64,000 bases of DNA, taken from assembly GCA_019915015.1 (NCBI GenBank), contig JAHBBC010000030.1:62001-126000 (forward strand), written 5' to 3'. The translations under genes and the position numbers were made by a program. This DNA is from Auriscalpium vulgare (lineage: Eukaryota; Basidiomycota; Agaricomycetes; Russulales; Auriscalpiaceae). The notes beneath the pieces were generated by a model. The model saw only the letters and a list, made by a program, of their open reading frames with translations, searched no databases and was not told the origin of the DNA. Shown here piece after piece: positions 24,650 through 32,998 of this stretch (within the stretch, counting starts at the first letter, position 1; each line of letters starts with the position of its first letter).

Positions 24650-25205
24650 GGTGGGGAGCAGGAGGAGTGAGGCGAAGAGGAGGGCGGCCGAGGTTCATAT
24701 AGGGCAGACCAGCGGATGACGTCGTGGGCGTAGGAGCAGCAGCGTCGAACGCGCTCCATGACGCCACTGTGTCGACGTCATGTGATCCACTCGAGCAAGC
24801 AGCGCCAAGCACGCGAGCTGCCAAACAAATCAACGCGACGCGGTAGAATCACGTGGCAGAAAGTCTTGGCGACGTCGACGTTGACCTCGATTTCCCCGGG
24901 GACGCAGCAAGCTCGGGGACCGCGACTGGGCGACCACTCAGCGCCAGCCTCAGCGGCCCTCAGGCCGCCGACGGGCTCTGGCATCTGCGCAGTGCGCGTG
25001 GCGCCAGGGCCACACAACGTATCAATCAACATCGCACCTGCGTCGTGCGACCGGCATCTGGCGGCCTCACGAGTCAGTCCCCGCTCGCCAGGAATGTCTG
25101 GCTCGCCCAGCAGCAGGAGCTCCAGCCAGCAGGTACCCCAAGGTGAGGCAGGGAGGACCGAAACACCGGGCGAGGCGGCCTCGTTGGCAGGCTGAGGCGC
25201 AGGTG
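24650..25205. other. Intergenic, ISH1 promoter
   Basis: This 556-base stretch is the upstream region of ISH1 and ends at the target site of the chromovirus. I see no gene. Before the insertions, this DNA continued through about 27 bases at 32735-32761 to position 37834. Confidence 0.55.
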
Positions 25206-25210
25206 CAGAT
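25206..25210. repeat. Target-site duplication CAGAT, left copy
   Basis: The five bases CAGAT stand directly before the 5' TG of the chromovirus LTR. The same CAGAT follows the 3' LTR at 32730-32734. Five-base duplications are what Ty3/gypsy integrases leave. The match shows that 25211-32729 entered as one unit in spite of its later scrambling. Confidence 0.85.
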
Positions 25211-25249
25211 TGTAGACCTAGGTCTACTACGCGCACGATCACTAACAGA
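25211..25249 (+). repeat. 5' LTR, left fragment
   Basis: The first 27 bases match the start of the 3' LTR (32374 onward) exactly, including the 16-base perfect palindrome GTAGACCTAGGTCTAC; the next 12 match it only partly. The LTR then stops and resumes at 26002. The part corresponding to about 32413-32535 is missing. Confidence 0.8.
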
Positions 25250-25562
25250 GAAGTTACGGCTTGCAGGTCCTGGGTTCAATCCCTGGTCCGGGCAAGTTGC
25301 AATGGGTAATACCATTGGGGCGGCATATATGTCTCTTCACATATCAGAAATCCCAAGGGAAACCTGTATAGGCCCGGGTCTCGAACCAGCATATGGGGGG
25401 TTCTGTTCTGAAAATGGGGAAGAGTGTAAGCCTACAGCTTACAGCATGGTCGGGGAATGCTACATATATAGTGCTGGTTGGCAGAGAATATAACTTCTCT
25501 GTTAAACTGCCTTTTGGAGTAACGGTTATGACGCAGCACGTCTTGCCGCTTACACTAACAGA
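25250..25562. mobile_element. Short insertion with 10-base direct repeats, tRNA-half-like at its left end
   Basis: The decamer CACTAACAGA occurs at 25240-25249 and again at 25553-25562, framing about 303 bases unrelated to the chromovirus. The left end (25251-25298) reads like the 3' half of a tRNA: an anticodon-loop-like GTTACGG, an AGGTC variable loop and a T-arm with a box-B match GGTTCAATCCC, then an acceptor-like TCCGGGCA. No 5' tRNA half is present. There is no open frame, no inverted terminal repeat and no A-tail. A tRNA-derived SINE-like insertion is my best guess; alternatively it is filler captured during the LTR rearrangement. Confidence 0.5.
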
Positions 25563-25724
25563 TCGACCACTGGTTCTGCGAAAACGGCTTACCGCTCGAG
25601 ATCGTCTCCGACCGTGACAAGTTATTCGTCTCGCGCTTCTGGCGCGCTTTACATCGTCTCACAGGCGTGAAGCTGAAGATGTCGTCTGCGTACCATCCCC
25701 AAACTGATGGCGCGAGTGAACGTA
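25563..25724 (+). repeat. Forward copy of integrase core piece
   Basis: This matches 30474-30635 of the same element (offset 4911) without visible difference. It covers the integrase core from DHWFCENG to the catalytic Glu motif GASER. It sits inside the broken 5' LTR and is not in a usable frame. Confidence 0.9.
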
Positions 25725-26001
25725 GTCTCGTCGGCGGTGAAAGGTGGAGAGAAGGACGCGGTCGCCGACAGCGTACGCACGCTCCGGGCCGCGATGTTGG
25801 TTCGCAGAGTCGGCTTGCTGGAGTTTAGCCGCGATGAGCGAGTCCTGGGCTTCAGCGAAATCGACAGCGAGTTGATCGATGATTTGCTGCGCACGAGAGC
25901 CGTCTGCGCCGAATTCAGCCGTCGTTGCGTCTGCAATCGGCTGAAGGAGCGGAGGGATGAGCCGAGGGTGTCGTCCCATGCGCAGCTGAAACGGAGTGAA
26001 A
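25722..26001 (-). repeat. Inverted copy of integrase C-terminal piece
   Basis: This is the reverse complement of 30754-31033. It joins the forward integrase piece through a 3-base overlap (GTA) and joins the resumed LTR at 26002. The source breakpoint near 31033 lies within 8 bases of the start of the second integrase tail copy (source 31025), so the same site broke twice or in one event. Confidence 0.9.
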
Positions 26002-26195
26002 GCGCACCAGCACAGTCGTCTACGGTTTCCTTTCCCCTCCGTCTCTCATCGTCTGTGCTAGGTGTGTACTTACCATACGGGTTTCCTTTCCCCTCCGTCT
26101 CTCATCGTCTGTGCTAGCAATCCCATACTCGGTTCCTTTCACGTCGCGGCCGACTTCCGACCGCTTCGAGTGTTGTCGCCGGCCGGCGGCTTCCA
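26002..26195 (+). repeat. 5' LTR, right fragment
   Basis: This matches 32536-32729 of the 3' LTR (offset 6534) and ends in TTCCA. It contains two near-identical tandem units ending in CTCATCGTCTGTGCTAG (26044-26058 and 26100-26118 regions). The base run CTTTTTTTTTG follows directly; I could not recognise a tRNA primer-binding site there. Confidence 0.85.
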
Positions 26196-26725
26196 CTTTT
26201 TTTTTGAAACCGAACCGAGCGTCAATCACCACCCTGCCGACTACCCGCCGCTCGCGCTCAGTCGCCCACCTCGTCGTGGACTCCACGACAAGGACGGGCC
26301 GCACCACAACCAGGTCGCTACCTCCACCGACGACGGAGCGTCGACGTTCCCCACGTCTCCGGTCACCCGCCAGCCCGACGTCTTCGGACCTAGCTTCGGC
26401 TCTCGCGTCCGCAGTGTGGACTGACGTCGACGAATCGGCCCCTCCTACCCCATCGCAACTCCTCCCCGATCGTCCGACTCCTGTGACTGTCCCCTTGCCC
26501 GCCTCCCGCTCGCCGTCACCAGACAACACATCGTTCGAACGTTTCCCACCGTCGCTCACACGCTCGATCATCGGACCCCTTGTGGTTTACACCTCTCCGT
26601 CGCCGTCGCCGCAACCATCGTCACCGCCCGTCTCACGCGCATATAGTCGCGCTACTCGTCGTCCCGTTTACGATTCCGACTCTTCCGACTCCGATCGCAT
26701 CCCGACACCTCGCATATACTCCACC

Positions 26726-29700
26726 ATGCCTTCACTCTCCGACAACGACGCCCGTTTCGAGCAGACCTCCGTCACCAAACCGCCGACGCTTACCCCGGGC
26801 AACGTCTCGCCCGAGGTGCTCCGCGAGTTCAAGTACGGCTGCGAGGCTTATCACAAACACAAGAGCATCCCCGAGGAAGACCAGACGCGCATGATCACCG
26901 ATGGCTTCCAGGATCCGCGCATCCGCGAGTGGATCCGGGCGCGTCGGGAGTTCTACGAGATGCTGCCGTTCGTCGAGTTCCTGGACGCCGTCCGCACCCG
27001 CTGGTTGGCCCCTGGCTGGGAACTCCGCGTTTCCAACGAGCTCCTTAACTCGCGTCAAGGCTCCCGGTCGTTCGCCGAGTGGCAGGTCGAACTGAACTCG
27101 AAAAACACCCTCCTCATCGACACGCCATCCTACCTTGACGAGGACTCGATGCGCCGGAAGCTGAACGCCGGTATGAACATCGATCTCGGCGCCGAAGTTG
27201 CCGACGCGCGGTATACAGCGACCATGCCGTTCCAGGACTGGCTCGATGCCGTCGAGGCACTCGACCTGAAACGGCTCCGAAACGTCGAACGGATCACCGC
27301 CGAGGTCGCGCGTCTCGGGCGCGATCGCGCCCGCAAGGAACCCATCACCGCCGCCGCCGGGGCTCGCGCCGGGGCCGCCGCCGCCGCTCCTCGCTCGAAT
27401 ACCCCAGGCGACACGGGGCGTCTGCCGGCGCTCACGAAGGAGGAGCGCGCGCTCCTGTCCGCCCACAACGGCTGCTTCAAATGCCGCCGTTTCAACGCTG
27501 GACACCGTTCCGTGGAGTGCAAGAACGGCTACCCCGCCGCGGACACCTACAAGCCTCTCACCGAGAGCGCGGCCCAGGCCGCTGCGCGCTCCAAGACGAA
27601 GGCTCCCGTCGTCGCGGCAATCCTGCCGTCTGCTGAAGCCTCGACGTCGGCCGTCATTGGTGATGGGTCCGACAGCGACTCGGATTCCATGTACGTCGTT
27701 AACGTTGTTGACGTCTCGCCTCCTCGCCCCGCGTCACCACCTCCGAGCACTCCAATCACGGAGGAGCCTTTGCTTTGGTACTGCACGGCGTCCGGGCCAC
27801 GCCCGCTTCACGGGCCGGGCAAGGAAGTCGCACTCGCAGCCCTTATTGACGACGGCTCACAGGTAGTCCTCGTTCGCACCTCGCTCGCTGCAACGCTCGG
27901 CTTGCGTCGTCATCGGCTCGTCGCACCGATTCCGTTAGGGGCCGCATTCAGTGCAGGAGGGGAGCGCACGTTTTCGCAGGATACTTCACCCGTTGTCGCG
28001 ACCCATTGGGTCAAATTATCACTCTCCTCTTCCGATTCTCGTTTCCGAGCTCGTTCAGTTCGTGCCCTTCTCGCGCCTGACTCCATGTGTATGCCGGTGA
28101 TCCTTGGGTTACCGTTTCTCGTCGCCAATCAAATTGTTGTTGATCATCACCTTCGCACCTGCCGGCCCAAACACTCGGACTACGACCTCCTGCGCGACTA
28201 CAGTGACGATGATGAAGCACTGGCCCGCGCCGCGCGCTCTTCCCCGGCATCTGTGACGCCCCCGCATGCAGAGGTGCTCGCCGTTCGTGCGCGCGTCCTG
28301 GAGGAGCTATGCGCCCGCCTGCTGTCCCAGAAGGCGCACTGCGACCGACTTTGCGAGCCGGTCGCCCCAGTCGATGTCGTCGCTGCAGTCTCCGTGCGTG
28401 TCGCCGCGTTGGCTCACGCAGATCGCCTTGCGGAACTTGACAGGACGATGAAGGCCAAGTACGTCGACCGCTTCCCGTCCGACATTCCCCACCTCGACGA
28501 ATTGCCCACTTCCGTGTACCATCGCATTCGTTTGAAGGATGCGGAAAAGACGATCACAACGCGGTCGTACAACTGCCCGCGGAAGTACCGTGACGCCTGG
28601 CGTACCCTGCTGGATCAGCATCTGTCAGCGGGGCGCATTCGCCCGTCTTCCAGCGAACACGCGTCTCCCGCGTTTATCATTCCTAAGTCCGATCCCAGCG
28701 CCTTGCCGCGCTGGGTAAACGACTATCGGATGCTGAACGCAAACACGGTCCCGGACTCTCACCCGCTGCCGCGCGTCGACGATATTCTCGCCGACTGCGC
28801 GAAGGGCAAGATCTGGGGGAAACTGGACATGACCAATGCCTTTTTCCAGACGCGCGTTCACCCCGACGATATCCACCTCACCGCAGTAACGACTCCGTTC
28901 GGTCTGTACGAGTGGACCGTCATGCCGATGGGCGGGCGTAATGCCCCGGGCACCCATCAGAGACGTATGACGTCCGCCTTGCGGAATCACATCGGCGTGA
29001 TCTGCCATGTGTATCTCGACGATATCATCATATGGTCCCAGACCGTTGACGAACACGTTCGTAACGTCGACACCGTTCTCAGCGCGCTTCGCGATGCGCA
29101 GTTGTACTGCTCGCTGAAGAAGACTGCGCTGTTCTGCGATGCGGTTCATTTCTTGGGCCACGAGATCTCCCGGCGGGGAATCGAAGCGGACCCGACGAAA
29201 GTGGACCGCATCATGAACTGGCCTGTCCCGCGCAACGCGACCGATGTCCGTGCGTTCTTGGGTTTGGTCCGGTACATCGCTACCTTCCTGCCCCAGCTCG
29301 CCGAACAGACGCGCGTTTTGACGCCGCTTACCACGCTCGACGCGCAGCACGATTGGCCGGGGTGGTTCCCGCATCATCAGGCTGCGTTCGACGGCGTGAA
29401 GGCGTTGGTTCTCGGCCGGGAGTGTCTCACCACCATAGACCACCAGAACCCCGGCGAGAATAAGATCTGGGTGACGACCGATGCCAGTGACTTGCGCACT
29501 GGTGCCGTCCTCTCGTGGGGTCCCACCTGGGAGAGCGCGCGTCCGGTGGCTTTCGACTCCATGCAGTTGAAAGGCGCACAGCTCAATTACCCAGTCCACG
29601 AGAAGGAGCTGCTAGCGATCGTGCGCGCGCTGCAGAAATGGCGTGTGGACCTCCTTGGTTCACATTTCGTCGTCCGAACTGATCACCGTACTCTGGAGTA

Positions 29701-31918
29701 TTTCCAGACGCAACGCGAACTGTCGCGTCGACAATGTCGCTGGCAAGAATATCTTGCCCAGTATGACTTTGACATCGAGTACGTCCCCGGTGCGGACAAC
29801 ACAGTCGCTGACGCGCTGTCGCGTCTCCCCGTCGACGATGACGCTCCGACCGTCTCTGCGTTTGCCGCAGCTGTGTGTCTCACGCGCGGGGGTGATGTCC
29901 TCGCACCGCGTGGGACCGCAACTGTGTGTGCGGTATCGCTCCAGATCGCCCAGGACCGTGCGTTGCTGGACTCTATCCGTTCGGGGTACACCGACGACGC
30001 GTTCTGCGCTCGTCTCCTCCGCAACCTTGAGAGCACCCCAGGCGCGCGGATCCAAGAGGGCCTCTTGTTCATCGGTGAGCGCCTGGTCATTCCCCGCACG
30101 CCCACGCTGCGCGAGACCTTTTTCCAGCTCGCTCACGATGCGCTTGGCCATTTCGGCGCCGACAAGTCGTATGCAGCCCTCCGATCGTCTTACTACTGGC
30201 CGGGCATGCGCCGGGACCTCGAACTTGGGTACATCGCCTCTTGTGCGGAATGCCAGCGGAACAAGTCGCCGTCTGTCAAGCCCGCTGGTCCGCTCCACCC
30301 TCTCTCGATCCCTGATGCCCGCGGAGACTGCGTCGCTATTGACTTCATCGGCCCGCTGCCGCTCGATTCCGGTTATGACACCATCGTCTCTATGACCGAT
30401 CGCTCTGGGTCCGATGTCCGGCTCATACCTGTCAAGAGCTCGATCACCGCTGAAGGCTTTGCGCACGTCTTTTTCGACCACTGGTTCTGCGAAAACGGCT
30501 TACCGCTCGAGATCGTCTCCGACCGTGACAAGTTATTCGTCTCGCGCTTCTGGCGCGCTTTACATCGTCTCACAGGCGTGAAGCTGAAGATGTCGTCTGC
30601 GTACCATCCCCAAACTGATGGCGCGAGTGAACGTACGAACAAGACGGTGAATCAATGCCTACGTTTCCACGTCGATCGACAACAACGCGGCTGGGTGCGC
30701 GCGCTCCCCCGTGTGCGTTTCGATATCATGAACACTGTGAATGCGTCCACTGGTTTCACTCCGTTTCAGCTGCGCATGGGACGACACCCTCGGCTCATCC
30801 CTCCGCTCCTTCAGCCGATTGCAGACGCAACGACGGCTGAATTCGGCGCAGACGGCTCTCGTGCGCAGCAAATCATCGATCAACTCGCTGTCGATTTCGC
30901 TGAAGCCCAGGACTCGCTCATCGCGGCTAAACTCCAGCAAGCCGACTCTGCGAACCAACATCGCGGCCCGGAGCGTGCGTACGCTGTCGGCGACCGCGTC
31001 CTTCTCTCCACCTTTCACCGCCGACGAGACTACAAAGCGCAAGACCCCGCACGGGTCGCAAAGTTTATGCCTCGCTTTGACGGGCCGTACACAATTACGC
31101 GCGCGTTCCCCGAGCGCAGCGTATACACCCTCGACCTCCCTGCGTCGACTGGAGTATTCCCCACCTTCCACTCCAGCCTCTTGCGACCGTTCATTCCCAA
31201 CGATGACGCCGTCGCGCCGTCCCGTGCGTTGGCTCATCCAGGTCCGGTTGTCACGCCTGACGGCGAACAGGAGTGGGAGATCGACGAGATAGTGGATCAA
31301 CGCCGCCGTGGGCGCGGCGTCCAATATCTCGTGCGGTGGCGAGGCTGGGGGGACGAGGACATGCAGTGGCTGCCCTCGCGCTCCCTGGCTGACTGCGCCG
31401 CTCTCGACCGTTGGCTCGCGCCGGGGCCGCCGCCGCCGCTCCTCGCTCGAATACCCCAGGCGACACGGGGCGTCTGCCGGCGCTCACGAAGGAGGAGCGC
31501 GCGCTCCTGTCCGCCCACAACGGCTGCTTCAAATGCCGCCGTTTCAACGCTGGACACCGTTCCGTGGAGTGCAAGAACGGCTACCCCGCCGCGGACACCT
31601 ACAAGCCTCTCACCGAGAGCGCGGCCCAGGCCGCTGCGCGCTCCAAGACGAAGGCTCCCGTCGTCGCGGCAATCCTGCCGTCTGCTGAAGCCTCGACGTC
31701 GGCCGTCATTGGTGATGGGTCCGACAGCGACTCGGATTCCATGTACGTCGTTAACGTTGTTGACGTCTCGCCTCCTCGCCCCGCGTCACCACCTCCGAGC
31801 ACTCCAATCACGGAGGAGCCTTTGCTTTGGTACTGCACGGCGTCCGGGCCACGCCCGCTTCACGGGCCGGGCAAGGAAGTCGCACTCGCAGCCCTTATTG
31901 ACGACGGCTCACAGGTAG
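26726..31918 (+). CDS. Chromovirus Gag-Pol polyprotein (C-terminal end altered by duplication)
   Basis: This is a single long frame; the open frame begins in the LTR at 26111 but the likely start is 26726 (CCACCATGC context, MPSLSDNDARFEQ). Domains in order: Gag with zinc knuckle CFKCRRFNAGHRSVEC (CX2CX6HX4C, spacing longer than the usual CX2CX4HX4C); an aspartic protease with ALIDDGSQ; reverse transcriptase with YLDD; and RNase H (TTDASD, HEKELLAI). The integrase follows, with an HHCC finger and a D-D-E core (AIDFIGPL, VSDRDKL, GASER), then a GPY-like region and a chromodomain (EWEIDEIVDQ to LDRWLA) near 31270-31418. After 31420 the frame runs out of register into the duplicated gag piece, so the last 165 or so residues are not natural; the intact tail survives in the second copy ending at TAG 32361-32363. 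Probably expressed poorly, as the 5' LTR is broken. Confidence 0.88.
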   Translation: MPSLSDNDARFEQTSVTKPPTLTPGNVSPEVLREFKYGCEAYHKHKSIPEEDQTRMITDGFQDPRIREWIRARREFYEMLPFVEFLDAVRTRWLAPGWELRVSNELLNSRQGSRSFAEWQVELNSKNTLLIDTPSYLDEDSMRRKLNAGMNIDLGAEVADARYTATMPFQDWLDAVEALDLKRLRNVERITAEVARLGRDRARKEPITAAAGARAGAAAAAPRSNTPGDTGRLPALTKEERALLSAHNGCFKCRRFNAGHRSVECKNGYPAADTYKPLTESAAQAAARSKTKAPVVAAILPSAEASTSAVIGDGSDSDSDSMYVVNVVDVSPPRPASPPPSTPITEEPLLWYCTASGPRPLHGPGKEVALAALIDDGSQVVLVRTSLAATLGLRRHRLVAPIPLGAAFSAGGERTFSQDTSPVVATHWVKLSLSSSDSRFRARSVRALLAPDSMCMPVILGLPFLVANQIVVDHHLRTCRPKHSDYDLLRDYSDDDEALARAARSSPASVTPPHAEVLAVRARVLEELCARLLSQKAHCDRLCEPVAPVDVVAAVSVRVAALAHADRLAELDRTMKAKYVDRFPSDIPHLDELPTSVYHRIRLKDAEKTITTRSYNCPRKYRDAWRTLLDQHLSAGRIRPSSSEHASPAFIIPKSDPSALPRWVNDYRMLNANTVPDSHPLPRVDDILADCAKGKIWGKLDMTNAFFQTRVHPDDIHLTAVTTPFGLYEWTVMPMGGRNAPGTHQRRMTSALRNHIGVICHVYLDDIIIWSQTVDEHVRNVDTVLSALRDAQLYCSLKKTALFCDAVHFLGHEISRRGIEADPTKVDRIMNWPVPRNATDVRAFLGLVRYIATFLPQLAEQTRVLTPLTTLDAQHDWPGWFPHHQAAFDGVKALVLGRECLTTIDHQNPGENKIWVTTDASDLRTGAVLSWGPTWESARPVAFDSMQLKGAQLNYPVHEKELLAIVRALQKWRVDLLGSHFVVRTDHRTLEYFQTQRELSRRQCRWQEYLAQYDFDIEYVPGADNTVADALSRLPVDDDAPTVSAFAAAVCLTRGGDVLAPRGTATVCAVSLQIAQDRALLDSIRSGYTDDAFCARLLRNLESTPGARIQEGLLFIGERLVIPRTPTLRETFFQLAHDALGHFGADKSYAALRSSYYWPGMRRDLELGYIASCAECQRNKSPSVKPAGPLHPLSIPDARGDCVAIDFIGPLPLDSGYDTIVSMTDRSGSDVRLIPVKSSITAEGFAHVFFDHWFCENGLPLEIVSDRDKLFVSRFWRALHRLTGVKLKMSSAYHPQTDGASERTNKTVNQCLRFHVDRQQRGWVRALPRVRFDIMNTVNASTGFTPFQLRMGRHPRLIPPLLQPIADATTAEFGADGSRAQQIIDQLAVDFAEAQDSLIAAKLQQADSANQHRGPERAYAVGDRVLLSTFHRRRDYKAQDPARVAKFMPRFDGPYTITRAFPERSVYTLDLPASTGVFPTFHSSLLRPFIPNDDAVAPSRALAHPGPVVTPDGEQEWEIDEIVDQRRRGRGVQYLVRWRGWGDEDMQWLPSRSLADCAALDRWLAPGPPPPLLARIPQATRGVCRRSRRRSARSCPPTTAASNAAVSTLDTVPWSARTATPPRTPTSLSPRARPRPLRAPRRRLPSSRQSCRLLKPRRRPSLVMGPTATRIPCTSLTLLTSRLLAPRHHLRALQSRRSLCFGTARRPGHARFTGRARKSHSQPLLTTAHR

Positions 31919-31931
31919 TCCTCGTTCGCAC
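31413..31931 (+). repeat. Direct duplication of gag zinc-knuckle/protease segment
   Basis: This matches 27361-27879 (519 bases, offset 4052) with no difference I can see. The left junction falls in an 8-base microhomology GGCTCGCG shared by the chromodomain end and the gag source. It includes the zinc knuckle and the protease DDGS motif. The piece has its own open frame from 31411 to 32202. Confidence 0.92.
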
Positions 31932-31934
31932 ATC

Positions 31935-32330
31935 CGAGACTACAAAGCGCAAGACCCCGCACGGGTCGCAAAGTTTATGCCTCGCTTTGACGGGCCGTAC
32001 ACAATTACGCGCGCGTTCCCCGAGCGCAGCGTATACACCCTCGACCTCCCTGCGTCGACTGGAGTATTCCCCACCTTCCACTCCAGCCTCTTGCGACCGT
32101 TCATTCCCAACGATGACGCCGTCGCGCCGTCCCGTGCGTTGGCTCATCCAGGTCCGGTTGTCACGCCTGACGGCGAACAGGAGTGGGAGATCGACGAGAT
32201 AGTGGATCAACGCCGCCGTGGGCGCGGCGTCCAATATCTCGTGCGGTGGCGAGGCTGGGGGGACGAGGACATGCAGTGGCTGCCCTCGCGCTCCCTGGCT
32301 GACTGCGCCGCTCTCGACCGTTGGCTCGCG
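31935..32330 (+). repeat. Direct duplication of integrase tail and chromodomain
   Basis: This matches 31025-31420 (396 bases, offset 910). It restores the natural 3' end of pol, which here continues for a few codons to TAG 32361-32363, next to the polypurine tract. The left junction carries three or so filler bases (ATC) and no clear homology. Confidence 0.92.
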
Positions 32331-32361
32331 CGTTTTCCCCCCGGGGGGAGCTCTTCTTCCT

Positions 32362-32373
32362 AGGGGGGAGGAG
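32362..32373 (+). promoter_or_regulatory. Polypurine tract
   Basis: The run AGGGGGGAGGAG lies immediately before the TG of the 3' LTR, where plus-strand DNA synthesis starts in LTR retrotransposons. It overlaps the stop codon of the pol tail. Confidence 0.85.
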
Positions 32374-32729
32374 TGTAGACCTAGGTCTACTACGCGCACG
32401 GTCACGGGCAGAGAGTGCCGACCGGTTCCCGACGCGTCGCGTCTGCCCTGCTTTCGGACATGATCTTACCGTACTTAGATACTTCTATTACATACTTCTC
32501 TCCCGTTTCGGCTGACACGACTCTCGTATATATACGCGCACCAGCACAGTCGTCTACGGTTTCCTTTCCCCTCCGTCTCTCATCGTCTGTGCTAGGTGTG
32601 TACTTACCATACGGGTTTCCTTTCCCCTCCGTCTCTCATCGTCTGTGCTAGCAATCCCATACTCGGTTCCTTTCACGTCGCGGCCGACTTCCGACCGCTT
32701 CGAGTGTTGTCGCCGGCCGGCGGCTTCCA
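32374..32729 (+). repeat. 3' LTR of the chromovirus (356 bp)
   Basis: It begins TGTAGACC and ends TTCCA, followed by the CAGAT target duplication at 32730-32734. The first 17 bases contain the perfect palindrome GTAGACCTAGGTCTAC. A TATATATA-like run at 32527-32534 could be the promoter, and a tandem pair of about 55-base units lies at 32560-32650. Only this LTR is complete. Confidence 0.9.
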
Positions 32730-32761
32730 CAGATGCAGATGCCGTCGCGGCACCGTCGGTT

Positions 32762-32987
32762 GATGTTACAGTCAAAGGCTTTGGTTTGAGTAGGGGTCGA
32801 TGCACGTGGCGCGCGCTCCGGCCGGCCCGTTGCTTTATACTTAGTTCCCTTTCTTCCTCCTCGTATATACCCCGGGCCTGCGGGTGGTGGCAGGACGTCC
32901 TCGTCTCTTACGCCCCGCTCGCAGGTAGGTTCACTATATTTTACCTAGTCCTCGTCTCTTACGCCCCGCTCGCAGTGCGATTTTCGT
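32762..32987 (+). repeat. Split direct repeat A1
   Basis: Matches A2 at 37277-37502. It holds a tandem pair of the unit TCCTCGTCTCTTACGCCCCG separated by about 20 bases, and ends GCGATTTTCGT just before the gag start. Confidence 0.9.
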
Positions 32988-32998
32988 GCCCTCAGTGC

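Larger units (their letters stand above)
25211..32729 (+). mobile_element. Ty3/gypsy chromovirus LTR retrotransposon, internally rearranged
   Basis: This 7519-base element is bounded by TG..CA LTR ends and a CAGAT target duplication. Order: 5' LTR fragment (25211-25249); a 303-base insertion; a 162-base integrase copy (25563-25724); a 280-base inverted integrase copy (25722-26001); and the rest of the 5' LTR (26002-26195). The Gag-Pol frame follows, then a second gag/protease piece (31413-31931), a second integrase tail with chromodomain (31935-32330), the polypurine tract and a complete 356-base 3' LTR. The chromodomain at the end of Pol places it in the chromoviruses. The duplicated pieces look identical to their sources by eye, so the rearrangement is young. 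With its 5' LTR interrupted it is unlikely to be autonomous. Confidence 0.9.

Noticed and set aside
25251..25298. Functional tRNA gene
   Set aside because: Only the 3' half can be folded; no 5' acceptor, D arm or 5' anticodon stem is present upstream.
26111..26725. Open frame extending the chromovirus Gag-Pol upstream into the LTR
   Set aside because: It runs through the LTR 3' end and leader; the ATG at 26726 has a strong CCACC context and begins recognisable Gag sequence.
32645..32998. Open frame joining the chromovirus LTR to the Ngaro-like gag
   Set aside because: It crosses the target-site duplication and an element boundary, so it is a chance fusion; ATG 32999 follows repeat A1.
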